Source: DRKI01 sp011051875 (GTDB taxonomy: Bacteria > Desulfobacterota > Desulfobulbia > Desulfobulbales > Desulfobulbaceae). Taken from it: a stretch of 61,364 bases of DNA. Where the stretch lies: the NCBI GenBank assembly GCA_026990385.1, contig JALXDL010000061.1, positions 1-61,364 on the forward strand. The letters run 5' to 3'. Shown piece after piece: positions 17,858-27,382 of the stretch. Below the pieces are notes generated by a model. That model was not told where the DNA came from, did not search any database, and was given only the letters and a program-made list of their open reading frames with translations. Each line of letters starts with the position of its first letter. The first letter of the stretch is position 1. The position numbers and the translations under genes were made by a program.

Positions 17858-18826
17858 ATGCCTTTCCAGTATGACAATCCCTTTGCCGGGGGACGGCTGC
17901 TGCCGGCCCTGGCGCTGCTGGCCGCGACCATCCTCTGGGGCAGCTCGTTTGTGGCCATGAAGTTCGCCTTCCGTGAACTCCATCCCCTGCTGGTCATTTT
18001 CGGCCGTATGGCCCTGGCCGCACTCTGTTTCCTGCCCTTTGTGCCTTCTTTTACCAGGTTGCCCCTGCGGCGGCATCATATTCTTCCCCTGCTGGCCATG
18101 GGGCTGTTCGAGCCCTGCCTCTACTTCCTGCTGGAATCGGCGGCCCTGCTGCACACCAGCGCCTCCCAGGCTGCCATGATCACCACCTTGCTGCCGCTCC
18201 TCGTGGCCCTGGCAGCGGGCTTTCTGCTCGGCGAACGGATCAGCCCGCGTACCGTGGCCGGCTTTTTCATCGCCGCGGCCGGCGCCATCTGGCTGAGCCT
18301 GGCCGGCAGCACCACCCTGGCGGCTCCTGAGCCCGTGCTGGGCAACTTTCTCGAGTTCCTGGCCATGGTCAGCGCCACGGGTTACATTATTCTGGTCAAG
18401 CATCTCAGCCGGAGCCTGCCGCCCCTGTTCCTGACCGCGGTGCAGTGTTTTATCGGAGTGCTCTTCTTTCTGCCGGTGCTCTTTCTGCCCCGGGTTTTTT
18501 CCCTTCCGCCATCGGTTCCGTCTCTCCGTTCGCTGCTGGCCGTGGCCTACCTTGGTATCGGAGTGAGCGCCGGCGCCTACGGCCTGTACAACTACGGCAC
18601 CAGCCGTCTGCCCGCCAGCCAGGCCGTGGTCTTTGTCAATCTGATTCCGGTGTTTACAATCATCCTCGGGTTTTTTATCCTGCAGGAGCGGCTGACCATC
18701 TGGCAGACCGTGGCCTGCCTGGTCGTCTTTGCCGGCGTGCTGCTCAGCCAGGATACCCGCGCGGATGCGGACCACGGGCCGGCGGCAGGGATCGGCGGTA
18801 ATGGGAGCAGGAAACCTGAATCCTGA
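17858..18826 (+). CDS. EamA/DMT-superfamily transporter
   Basis: A 322-residue polytopic membrane protein with about ten hydrophobic segments and the duplicated EamA (DUF6) layout: first repeat beginning LAATILWGSSFVAMKFAF, second beginning FLAMVSATGYIILVKHL. Conserved turn residues such as LLGERISPRTVAGFFIAAAG and FFILQERLTIWQTVACLVVFAG mark the ends of the two halves. The family exports amino acids, metabolites or nucleotide precursors across the inner membrane; the substrate is unknown. It is transcribed divergently from the large exported-protein gene, with 78 bases between the chosen starts. Confidence 0.88.
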   Translation: MPFQYDNPFAGGRLLPALALLAATILWGSSFVAMKFAFRELHPLLVIFGRMALAALCFLPFVPSFTRLPLRRHHILPLLAMGLFEPCLYFLLESAALLHTSASQAAMITTLLPLLVALAAGFLLGERISPRTVAGFFIAAAGAIWLSLAGSTTLAAPEPVLGNFLEFLAMVSATGYIILVKHLSRSLPPLFLTAVQCFIGVLFFLPVLFLPRVFSLPPSVPSLRSLLAVAYLGIGVSAGAYGLYNYGTSRLPASQAVVFVNLIPVFTIILGFFILQERLTIWQTVACLVVFAGVLLSQDTRADADHGPAAGIGGNGSRKPES

Positions 18827-18835
18827 ATCGGGGGG

Positions 18836-18925
18836 CACCGGTCTGCAATAGTGTACAAAAGAAAACCAGTTATAATTATTCATTATTATTCTTTTGCACA
18901 TGGGTGAAACGCCCAACTTGGGTGA
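18836..18925. repeat. TGCAGATGGGTGAA inverted-repeat element, copy B
   Basis: A left arm CACCGGTCTGCAA (18836-18848) and a right arm TTGCACATGGGTG (18894-18906) are imperfect inverted repeats (10 of 13) around a 45-base AT-rich loop. The loop length and much of its sequence match copy A at 25.4 kb. The right arm continues AAACGCCCAACTTGGG, as in the other copies. It lies directly upstream of the DUF2905 gene. Confidence 0.6.
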
Positions 18926-18946
18926 ATGTATCCCGGAGAAGGCAAG

Positions 18947-19147
18947 ATGGCAAGATATCTGGTTCTCATCGGTCTGATCTTTATCGCGGCCGGTCTGCTC
19001 TGGCCCTGGCTGAAACACCTGCCCCTGGGTCGGCTGCCAGGCGATATCATCATCCAGCGCGACAACTTCCGTTTCTACTTTCCGCTGACCTCTTCCATCG
19101 TGGTCAGCCTGGTCCTGACCCTGCTCCTGTGGCTGTTCAGGAAGTAG
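18947..19147 (+). CDS. DUF2905 family small membrane protein
   Basis: A 66-residue protein with two hydrophobic segments (about residues 4-24 and 44-63) separated by the family-defining loop LGRLPGDIIIQRDNFRFYFP. This is the DUF2905 pattern, a conserved inner-membrane protein of unknown function. The ATG at 18947 is chosen because GGAGAAGG lies just upstream; an ATG seven codons earlier is less well placed. The next gene starts within its 3' end. Confidence 0.88.
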   Translation: MARYLVLIGLIFIAAGLLWPWLKHLPLGRLPGDIIIQRDNFRFYFPLTSSIVVSLVLTLLLWLFRK

Positions 19148-19932
19148 ACCGGCTCCAGGTTCCGGAGATCATCCGTCCGGACGGTGCCGACTATCCCGGC
19201 TGCGCGGGTTTCTGCCGTGACTGCGGCCGGGAGCACCGGTTGCCACCGGGAGACGCCGTTGCCTGCTGCCAGGAGCTTATGGCCCGCCTGGACCGGGAAG
19301 GTCGCATCGACTTTACCCGGTCCCGGACCGGGGCCGAGCCGCGTTTTTCCACGGCACCGCTCTTTGGCCCGGAACGGGGCAAGATGTTCGGGGTCTTGGT
19401 CTGTCGCCGGCCGGACGGCTCCCGCACAGTGCTCCGCGCCTTTTCCGGCCAGTACGGAGGGACGTGGGAGGTGGAGGGCTGGGTGGGGCCCCTTTTTTCC
19501 GCCCGCAGGTTCGCCGCCGTAAGCCGGGCCACGGAAGAGCGGATTAAGGCCCTGGGCAGGCGGATCGATACCCTGGCCGCCGGTTCCGGGGCCAGGCGTG
19601 ACCTCGTCCGCCGCCGCCGCGCCCTGTCCCGCGCTCTCATGCGCGAGCTGCACCGGCTCTATTGCCCGGTCAATTTCCGGGGTGAGCAGCGTACCCTGGC
19701 CCGCGCCTTCCTGGCGCCCGGCATCCCCACCGGCGCCGGTGACTGCTGCGCACCCAAGCTGCTCAACCATGCCGCCCGCCACAATCTCCTTCCCCTTGGT
19801 CTGGCCGAGTTCTACTGGGGCCGGGAAAACCGTTCCCGGAGCCGGCAGCACGGACATTTCTATCCTCCCTGTTCCGGCAAGTGCCGTCCCCTGCTCGGCT
19901 TCCTCCTCTGCGGCCTGGAGGAGAGAATATGA
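19129..19932 (+). CDS. Stand-alone N-terminal domain of RluA-family fusion
   Basis: The 267-residue product matches, block for block, the N-terminal half of long (about 550-residue) RluA-family pseudouridine synthases of gammaproteobacteria: GKMFGVLVCRRPDG, LRAFSGQYGG, then a basic helix, GAGDCCAPKLLNHAARHNL, GLAEFYWG and HGHFYPPCSGKCRPLLGFLL. Here it is a separate gene ending in ATGA, with the synthase starting inside the overlap. This block has no established function; its conserved Cys residues (CAGFCRDC, DCCAPK, CSGKC) suggest metal or RNA binding, which is inference. The start is uncertain: GTG 19129, overlapping the DUF2905 gene by 19 bases, is the first plausible codon near the first conserved block, but has no clear ribosome site. 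Confidence 0.72.
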   Translation: MAVQEVDRLQVPEIIRPDGADYPGCAGFCRDCGREHRLPPGDAVACCQELMARLDREGRIDFTRSRTGAEPRFSTAPLFGPERGKMFGVLVCRRPDGSRTVLRAFSGQYGGTWEVEGWVGPLFSARRFAAVSRATEERIKALGRRIDTLAAGSGARRDLVRRRRALSRALMRELHRLYCPVNFRGEQRTLARAFLAPGIPTGAGDCCAPKLLNHAARHNLLPLGLAEFYWGRENRSRSRQHGHFYPPCSGKCRPLLGFLLCGLEERI

Positions 19933-20573
19933 CCGACACCGGCGGCCTGATCCTGGTCCATGTCGATCCCCTGTTCGTGGTGGTGGACAAGCCCGGCGGC
20001 CTGCTCGCCGTGCCCGGCCGGGGACCGGACATGCAGGACTGCGTAGTCAGCCGGCTCAGGGCGCTGTTTCCCGACTGCATCGGACAGCCGGCCGTGCACC
20101 GGCTGGACATGGACACCTCGGGCCTGATGCTTCTGGCCCGCAGCCGGCAGGCGCACCGCGACCTCAGCCTGCAGTTCCAGCAGCGCCGGGTCGGCAAGCG
20201 CTACGTCGCCATCCTCGAGGGACAGGTCAGCGGCAGCGCCGGCACCATCCGCCTCTCTTTCCGCCTCGATCCCGATAACCGGCCCCGGCAGGTGCTGGAC
20301 CCGGTCCATGGCAAGCCCGGCGTGACCCGCTGGCGCCTGCTTGACCGGCAAAACGGCCGGAGCCGGATCGAGTTCGTGCCGCTTACCGGCCGCACCCACC
20401 AGTTGCGGCTCCATGCCGCCCATCCGGCCGGGCTCGGCTGTCCCATTGTCGGTGACCGCCTCTACGGCAATGGCACCCGCAGCGGCGAGATGCTGCTCCA
20501 TGCCACGGAGTTGGCCTTTGTCCACCCGGTTACCCGCCAGCGGCTGGTCTTCTGCTCCCGGCCTCCATTCTGA
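19929..20573 (+). CDS. RluA-family pseudouridine synthase
   Basis: A 214-residue catalytic domain of the RluA/RsuA type that isomerises uridine to pseudouridine in RNA. The catalytic aspartate lies in HRLDMDTSGLMLLA (about residues 57-70), preceded by FVVVDKPGGLLAVPG and followed by the GRTHQLRLHAAHPAGLGCPI and VGDRLYG blocks. There is no S4 domain, as in RluA and TruC. The ATG at 19929 overlaps the preceding stop (ATGA), so the two genes are translationally coupled. The RNA target (23S rRNA or tRNA) cannot be told. Confidence 0.9.
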   Translation: MTDTGGLILVHVDPLFVVVDKPGGLLAVPGRGPDMQDCVVSRLRALFPDCIGQPAVHRLDMDTSGLMLLARSRQAHRDLSLQFQQRRVGKRYVAILEGQVSGSAGTIRLSFRLDPDNRPRQVLDPVHGKPGVTRWRLLDRQNGRSRIEFVPLTGRTHQLRLHAAHPAGLGCPIVGDRLYGNGTRSGEMLLHATELAFVHPVTRQRLVFCSRPPF

Positions 20574-20599
20574 GACACCGGCCCGCGCCGGAGGACGGC

Positions 20600-20628
20600 T
20601 TGACGCCACCTGCCGCCGTGCCTATCTT
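20600..20628 (+). promoter_or_regulatory. Candidate promoter of hsp20
   Basis: TTGACG (20600-20605) and TATCTT (20623-20628) are spaced 17 bases apart, with CTTGAC at the upstream end. The box pair fits sigma-70 moderately and the -35 fits sigma-32; the -10 lacks the CCCCAT of sigma-32 promoters. A GCCTGGCC ... GGCCAGGC hairpin (20656-20674) lies in the leader. Confidence 0.45.
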
Positions 20629-20716
20629 TTCTGAACCAGGTAGAACAGGCAGAGCGCCTGGCCCTCGGCCAGGCAACCGTATCAACACGTGCATCATGAT
20701 CACGGGAGGTGCAGGC

Positions 20717-21217
20717 ATGGCAACATTACAGCAGCTGCGGCAGGGGCTGGGCGAGATGTGGTCGTCGGTGGTGGAGGGCTGGCAGAGGTTGACCGAACGG
20801 GCGGCCAGCGCGGTGACCAGGTTCTCCCTGCCGTCGAGGGACAGGGATGACGACCTGCTGCCGGAACTCAGGCAGCGCTCCGTCGGCTGGGGCGTACTGG
20901 CGGCAGAGGTTTTTGACGACGATTCCAGGGTCGTGGTCCGCATGGAGGTGCCTGGCATGAAGCGCGGTGACCTCGAGGTCGAGGTCATGGACGACCTGTT
21001 GGTGGTCCGGGGGAGCAAGCGCATGGAACGGGAGTCGAGCCATGGACGCTACCATGTGCTCGAGTGCGCCTATGGCAGGTTTGAGCGCGCCATCCCCCTG
21101 CCGGCCCGGGTGGACGAGAACGGCGCCAGGGCCAAGTATCGGCGCGGTGTCCTGCGTATCGAGCTGCCCAAGCTGAAGGAATCGGGTCCGGGGCTGCGCT
21201 CCATCCCGATACGGTAG
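20717..21217 (+). CDS. Small heat-shock protein Hsp20/IbpA family
   Basis: A 166-residue ATP-independent holdase. The alpha-crystallin domain spans about residues 58-150: VFDDDSRVVVRMEVPGMKRG, the DLEVEVMDDLLVVRGSK strand, YGRFERAIPLP and the conserved A-x-x-x-G-VL motif ARAKYRRGVLRIELPK. The N-terminal arm is Trp- and Arg-rich, which in this family drives oligomer formation and client binding. GGGAGGT lies six bases before the ATG at 20717. It probably cooperates with ClpB (22.6 kb) in rescuing aggregated proteins. Confidence 0.93.
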   Translation: MATLQQLRQGLGEMWSSVVEGWQRLTERAASAVTRFSLPSRDRDDDLLPELRQRSVGWGVLAAEVFDDDSRVVVRMEVPGMKRGDLEVEVMDDLLVVRGSKRMERESSHGRYHVLECAYGRFERAIPLPARVDENGARAKYRRGVLRIELPKLKESGPGLRSIPIR

Positions 21218-21238
21218 GCCACGGCTGCCGCCGCCGGG

Positions 21239-21544
21239 TCACCTCTCAGGGCCGGCGCAGAGCTTGCTGTCCATCATTTTCTCGGTTTCCTGGAGGAATT
21301 CCCGGTAGTAGAGGCGCTCTCCCGGTGAACCCGATTTGCTGTACCGTTTTTTCATCCTGGCCTGCAGGCGGACGAGATCAGGGCAGGGCAGGCTGCGGAT
21401 GACGTTGCGGTAGGTGAGCCGGTAACGGGGGACAGGAGGTTTCGGTCCGGCACCGGCTGTCGGCGCCGGACCGGCGGCGTGACAGGGAAGAACAGGCAGC
21501 AGCGCCGTGCAGAAGAGCAGGAGTGCTCCTTTCACTCTATCCAT
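21239..21544 (-). CDS. Small exported protein of unknown function
   Basis: A 101-residue protein I do not recognise. It has a signal peptide (MDRVKGALLLFCTALLPVLP, then CHA/AG) with a cysteine at residue 21 that is not in a good lipobox, then a Pro/Gly-rich linker and a basic helix-rich domain with two further cysteines. It is convergent with hsp20 (stops 22 bases apart). The repeat element C at 21564-21649 lies directly upstream of its start. Confidence 0.55.
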   Translation of the reverse strand: MDRVKGALLLFCTALLPVLPCHAAGPAPTAGAGPKPPVPRYRLTYRNVIRSLPCPDLVRLQARMKKRYSKSGSPGERLYYREFLQETEKMMDSKLCAGPER

Positions 21545-21563
21545 GACAGGACCTCACCTGAAT

Positions 21564-21649
21564 GGAGCGTTTCAGCTATCTGCAGATGGAAAAAGATATG
21601 TGATACAAGGTCTTCTTTTTCCAACTGCTGCAGATGGGTGAAACCTTCC
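21564..21649. repeat. TGCAGATGGGTGAA inverted-repeat element, copy C
   Basis: Two long arms, 21564-21595 and 21615-21649, are imperfect inverted repeats of each other. The right arm contains TGCAGATGGGTGAAAC (21629-21644), which also occurs, with one to three changes, near 18.9, 25.4 and 45.95 kb. The core arms are 44 bases apart. Short open frames read through here but have no support. The rest of 21545-21906 shows no gene. Confidence 0.65.
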
Positions 21650-21906
21650 GCGATTTTCACTGTTCCCCGATCTGCTTCGCCTTGCGGTGTTCCATCCAGG
21701 CATACTGCAATGAAACACCATGCCACTCGCATCTTGGGGTCCAATGAAAACCTCTCAATTTAGACCTCATGGTGTTGTTGACAGCTGAGTGGCCTGTTAT
21801 GGGACATACAAGTTTCGCGCCCGTTTTCGACCGCGCGTTTGATTCGTGCGTTTTTCCTGGTTGAATTCTGCCGGCTCAGGAGAAATATTGTTGGCGTTCC
21901 GGCATG

Positions 21907-22395
21907 TTACTGCGTATTTTCTCCCCTGGGCCCGAACCTGGTTTCAAGCCGGTGGCGACGGCGTTCCGCGGCCTCGCGGTGCCGGCGCATGGCCTCTGGT
22001 CCGTCGGGGTGATAGGAAGGGACCGGAACCGGTCGGCCCTGTCGGTCGACGGCGACAAAGGTAAGGTAGGCCGAGGCGATATGGCGGATGCGGCCGGTGC
22101 GCATCTCCTCTCCCTCGACCCGGACGCCGATCTCCATGGAGGAACGGTGGGTAAGGTTGAGGCCCGCCTTGAGGATCAGCAGATCTCCGACATGGACCGG
22201 GTTGTGGAAGTCGATCTGGTCGATGGAGGCGGTGACCACGTTGGACCTGGCATGGCGGGAGGCGATGACAAAGGCGGCATCGTCGATGAGCTGCATGATC
22301 ACGCCACCGTTGATATTGCCGGCCGGGTTGGCGTGGCAGGGCATCATGACATGGGAGATGACCACCCCGCAGTCGCTGTTGTTCTGTGATGGCAT
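21907..22395 (-). CDS. Acyl-CoA thioesterase, hotdog fold (YciA-like)
   Basis: The product (162 residues from ATG 22395) is a single hotdog-domain thioesterase that hydrolyses acyl-CoA to free acid and CoA. Diagnostic features are MMPCHANPAGNINGGVIMQL with the catalytic Asn/Asp region, the central helix IDDAAFVIASRHA, and strand blocks VVTASIDQIDFHNPVHVGDLL and HIASAYLTFVAVD. The C-terminus carries an extra, highly charged Arg/Glu-rich tail of about 35 residues. An ATG at 22428 would add 11 residues; neither start has a strong ribosome site. Confidence 0.85.
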   Translation of the reverse strand: MPSQNNSDCGVVISHVMMPCHANPAGNINGGVIMQLIDDAAFVIASRHARSNVVTASIDQIDFHNPVHVGDLLILKAGLNLTHRSSMEIGVRVEGEEMRTGRIRHIASAYLTFVAVDRQGRPVPVPSYHPDGPEAMRRHREAAERRRHRLETRFGPRGENTQ

Positions 22396-22511
22396 GATTC
22401 GGTGTTTCAGCTGCTGATATCCCGGCATGGCGGGGACAGTCGTTGGATGCGGGGGTCCCTTTGGATCGCCGCAGGCGCAAACCGGCCAGACCCCTGTTTT
22501 CTGTTTCGGAT

Positions 22512-22550
22512 AAAAAAAACCCTTCCGGCAGTGCCGGAAGGGTTTTTTTT
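22512..22550. terminator. Bidirectional terminator between thioesterase gene and clpB
   Basis: A near-perfect stem (ACCCTTCCGGCA with its complement, tiny loop) is flanked by an A-tract on the left and eight Ts on the right. It lies 10 bases after the clpB stop on the minus strand and ends that transcript. Confidence 0.88.
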
Positions 22551-22560
22551 AGGGAACTGG

Positions 22561-25152
<2,592 letters not shown>

Positions 25153-25213
25153 ATTCTTCTCTCCTTACCCGTCCTGTTTGAGAACCGGGATTTCGTTTCG
25201 TTATTTGCAGGAG

Positions 25214-25243
25214 ATAAGGTAAGGATGTTTCTCCTGATGTCAA
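25214..25243 (-). promoter_or_regulatory. Candidate promoter of clpB
   Basis: On the minus strand a perfect TTGACA (25238-25243, preceded by C) is followed after 18 bases by CCTTAT (25214-25219). The -35 suits both sigma-70 and sigma-32; the -10 is weak for both. No CIRCE palindrome is seen. Confidence 0.4.
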
Positions 25244-25354
25244 GATGTTGGCGCACGTTTACTGGACAGGGGAGCACGATGGCCGGGAGAGTATAGAGCG
25301 CGCTTGCCGGGGAGGGGCGACGGGTCAGGCCGGGAAATGGAAATCCCGGCGGGG

Positions 25355-25440
25355 TTCACCCGTCTGCAATAGGTGAAAAAGAAAAGCTGTTGGCATCATG
25401 TATCCTGTTCTCTCTTGCAGATGGGTGAACTGCTCGATTT
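25355..25440. repeat. TGCAGATGGGTGAA inverted-repeat element, copy A
   Basis: Left arm TTCACCCGTCTGCAA (25355-25369) and right arm TTGCAGATGGGTGAA (25415-25429) pair in 14 of 15 positions around a 45-base loop. The right arm continues CTGCTCGATTTGGG. The loop resembles that of copy B (18.8 kb) in length and sequence, including AAAAGAAAA. It lies between the terminator of the selenoprotein gene and clpB, in otherwise empty sequence. Confidence 0.7.
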
Positions 25441-25446
25441 GGGAAT

Positions 25447-25482
25447 AAAAAAAGCCCCTGTCTCCGGACAGGGGCTTTTTTC
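25447..25482. terminator. Terminator of the HesB-like selenoprotein gene
   Basis: A perfect GCCCCTGTC stem with TCCG loop, flanked by seven As and six Ts, works in both directions. It lies 20 bases after the true stop codon of the minus-strand gene and thereby supports the read-through gene model. Confidence 0.88.
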
Positions 25483-25501
25483 TCAAAAGGTGCGGCAGGT
25501 A

Positions 25502-25837
25502 TCAGCCGCCGCAGGAACCCGAGCTGCAGGAGCCCGAGCTGCATCCTCCGCCACCCACCGGGTTGGCCGAGGTGATGGAGAAGCCGGAGCGGTAACCGGC
25601 CTCGATGAAATCGACCTTGATGCTGCCGCAGGTGGAAAGGAGTCCTTCTTCCACCAGGAATGTCAGGTTGTCTTCCTCGAATTTCCTGTCGTTTTCTTTT
25701 GGCTCGTCCAGAGCCAGCCCCAGGGAGGGGCCGGCTCAGCCACCCTGCATCAGGGCGATGCGGACGGCAGAGTCGATGTTGTTCTGCGCGAGATAGTTTT
25801 TGAGGTTCTCGACAGCGGATCCTGTCACTTCAAGCAT
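25502..25837 (-). CDS. HesB/IscA-like selenoprotein (in-frame TGA = Sec)
   Basis: Read straight through one TGA (25736-25738) this is a 111-residue HesB/IscA-type protein. Residues 1-33 (MLEVTGSAVENLKNYLAQ...) end in MQGG; the TGA is residue 34, exactly where IscA has its first cluster cysteine; then AGPSLGLALDEP, the LLSTCGSIKVDFIEAG block with the second cysteine, and a tail with CSSGSCSSGSCGG. Directly at the TGA is an 11-bp hairpin fitting a bacterial SECIS. HesB-like selenoproteins of this form are a known family in selenium-using anaerobes. AGGAGGA lies just before the ATG, a promoter lies upstream and a terminator follows the TGA at 25502-25504. A-type proteins bind or carry Fe-S clusters; the role of the Sec form is not established. 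A gene caller treating TGA as stop would give only a 33-codon stub. Confidence 0.88.
25711..25737 (-). promoter_or_regulatory. Bacterial SECIS element of the HesB-like gene
   Basis: On the minus strand the arms GAGCCGGCCCC (starting with the GA of the TGA) and GGGGCTGGCTC pair over 11 bp, with one G-U pair and a five-base UCCCU loop. Position immediately at and after the UGA and small size fit bSECIS elements, which bind SelB with Sec-tRNA. Confidence 0.75.
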
Positions 25838-25974
25838 TTTTTCCTCCTGATTGTTCATAAAAAAACTGAACATCCCACTTTGGAATGATTGTAAACCAAG
25901 GGACCTTTCTTGCACGGACACTGCCCGGGACCGGGTCGCATGAACCATGGTCCCGTGTAGGACGTTTCATAGTA

Positions 25975-26003
25975 ATGGTAAGGTAGTTTTGTCGAGAAGT
26001 CAA
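25975..26003 (-). promoter_or_regulatory. Candidate sigma-70 promoter of the HesB-like gene
   Basis: On the minus strand TTGACT (25998-26003) and TACCAT (25975-25980) are 17 bases apart, giving a leader of about 130 bases. Confidence 0.5.
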
Positions 26004-26093
26004 TGCAGGAATGGACATTTGATATTCATTCCTGGAAAGAGTCGTGCCAGGGCCCTGGCAGGAAGGCCGTCACTGCCGGGCAGGTGAAAAAAG

Positions 26094-26122
26094 TTGCTAA
26101 AGTAGGTGTTGTTCTCTACAAT
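26094..26122 (+). promoter_or_regulatory. Candidate sigma-70 promoter of pfkA
   Basis: TTGCTA (26094-26099) and TACAAT (26117-26122) are 17 bases apart, about 140 bases before the pfkA ATG and divergent from the HesB-like promoter. Confidence 0.5.
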
Positions 26123-26261
26123 CGGAGAGGAGACATGGCTGCCGGCCGGTATAACAGTCCCGGCCGCCGAGACAGCGGCACGGGAGGGTGTGGATTCATG
26201 TGGAGCCTGTTCCCGGCCGGGGACCGGTTTTTCCCGACCCAGGAAGAGATGAGGAAGTGGT

Positions 26262-27347
26262 ATGCGCAAGATAGTGATTTCCACCGGCGGCGGCGACGCG
26301 CCGGGACTGAACGCGGTTATCTTCGCGGTTGTCAATTCGGCCAGCCGGCGCGGCTGGGAGGTCTACGGCAGCCGTTCGGGCTACAAGGGGCTGCTGGACC
26401 TCGATGACCTGGTTCGGCTGACGCCGGAGGACGTGGAGGGGATTACTCCCATCGGCGGCACCATCCTCGGCTCCACCAACAAGGGCAATCCCTTTGCCAT
26501 GCCCATCGAGAACCTGGCCGGCGAGATCAAGATCGTCGATGTCTCGGACCGGGTGCTGCGCAACTTCCAGCGCATGGGCTTTTACTGTCACATCGCGGTG
26601 GGCGGCGACGGCAGCCTGAATATCGCCCACAAGTTCGCGGAAAAGGGAATGCCGGTGATCGGGGTGCCCAAGACCATTGACAACGATCTCGAGGCCACCG
26701 ACCGGACCTTCGGTTTTGACACCGCGGTCTCCACGGCCACCGAGGCCCTGGACAAGCTCCATTCCACAGCCAAGTCGCATGACCGGGTGATGGTGGTGGA
26801 GGTCATGGGCCGTGAATCGGGCTGGATCGCTCTCTATTCCGGCATTGCCGGCAATGCCGACGCCATTCTCATCCCCGAGATCCCTTTCTGTATTGATGCG
26901 GTGTGCGAGAAGATCAGTGACAACGAACTCCACGACAAGCACTATTCCATTGTCGTGGTGGCCGAGGGCGCCGAGGCCGAGGACGGGCACGTGATCACCA
27001 AGGGCAGCGGCGAGGTGGGCCGCCAGGAGGCGGTGCTCGGCGGCATCGGCGAGTGGGTGGCCGGCGAGATCCGCAGGCGGCTGAACAAGGATACCCGGTC
27101 CCTGGTCCTGGGACACCTGCAGCGGGGTGGATCGCCCACCACCTATGACCGCCTGCTGGCGCTTCGTTTCGGCGCCGCCGCGGTGCGCATGGCCGAAGAC
27201 CAGGTCTTTGATCACATGGTCGCCTCGGCGCCGCCGGACATGGTCTCCGTGCCCCTGGCCGAGGCCGTCAAAAGCAGGAAAAAGGTGGACCTGGCGAGCG
27301 ACAAGGTGATGACGGCCCGCGAGATCGGCATCTGCCTGGGCGACTGA
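26262..27347 (+). CDS. pfkA: 6-phosphofructokinase
   Basis: A 361-residue PFK-family enzyme that phosphorylates fructose 6-phosphate in glycolysis. Visible motifs: phosphate-binding TGGGDAPGLNA (residues about 8-18), GGDGSLNIAHKF, PKTIDNDLEATD with the catalytic Asp, the fructose-6-phosphate block VVEVMGRESGWIAL, and the C-terminal LGHLQRGGSPTTYDR. The donor determinants are mixed: Gly in GGDGS (E. coli position 104) is the ATP type, while Lys in PKTIDND (position 124) is usual in PPi-dependent enzymes. ATP is the more likely donor, but this is inference. GAGGAAG lies just before the ATG. Confidence 0.92.
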   Translation: MRKIVISTGGGDAPGLNAVIFAVVNSASRRGWEVYGSRSGYKGLLDLDDLVRLTPEDVEGITPIGGTILGSTNKGNPFAMPIENLAGEIKIVDVSDRVLRNFQRMGFYCHIAVGGDGSLNIAHKFAEKGMPVIGVPKTIDNDLEATDRTFGFDTAVSTATEALDKLHSTAKSHDRVMVVEVMGRESGWIALYSGIAGNADAILIPEIPFCIDAVCEKISDNELHDKHYSIVVVAEGAEAEDGHVITKGSGEVGRQEAVLGGIGEWVAGEIRRRLNKDTRSLVLGHLQRGGSPTTYDRLLALRFGAAAVRMAEDQVFDHMVASAPPDMVSVPLAEAVKSRKKVDLASDKVMTAREIGICLGD

Positions 27348-27382
27348 GGCCGGCGATTTGCCGGTTATCGGGAGGATCGGGG

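Noticed and set aside
17780..19018. N-terminal extension of the 15.2-kb exported protein by about 410 codons
   Set aside because: It lies antisense to the EamA and DUF2905 genes, is very Gln/His/Gly/Arg-rich, and the signal-like segment would then be buried in the middle.
21532..21744. 70-codon minus-strand frame through repeat C
   Set aside because: It consists mostly of the inverted-repeat arms and has no ribosome site or family likeness.
25736..25948. 70-codon minus-strand gene ending at the TGA 25736
   Set aside because: It is only the front part, plus an upstream extension, of the HesB-like selenoprotein gene; it ends at the Sec codon.
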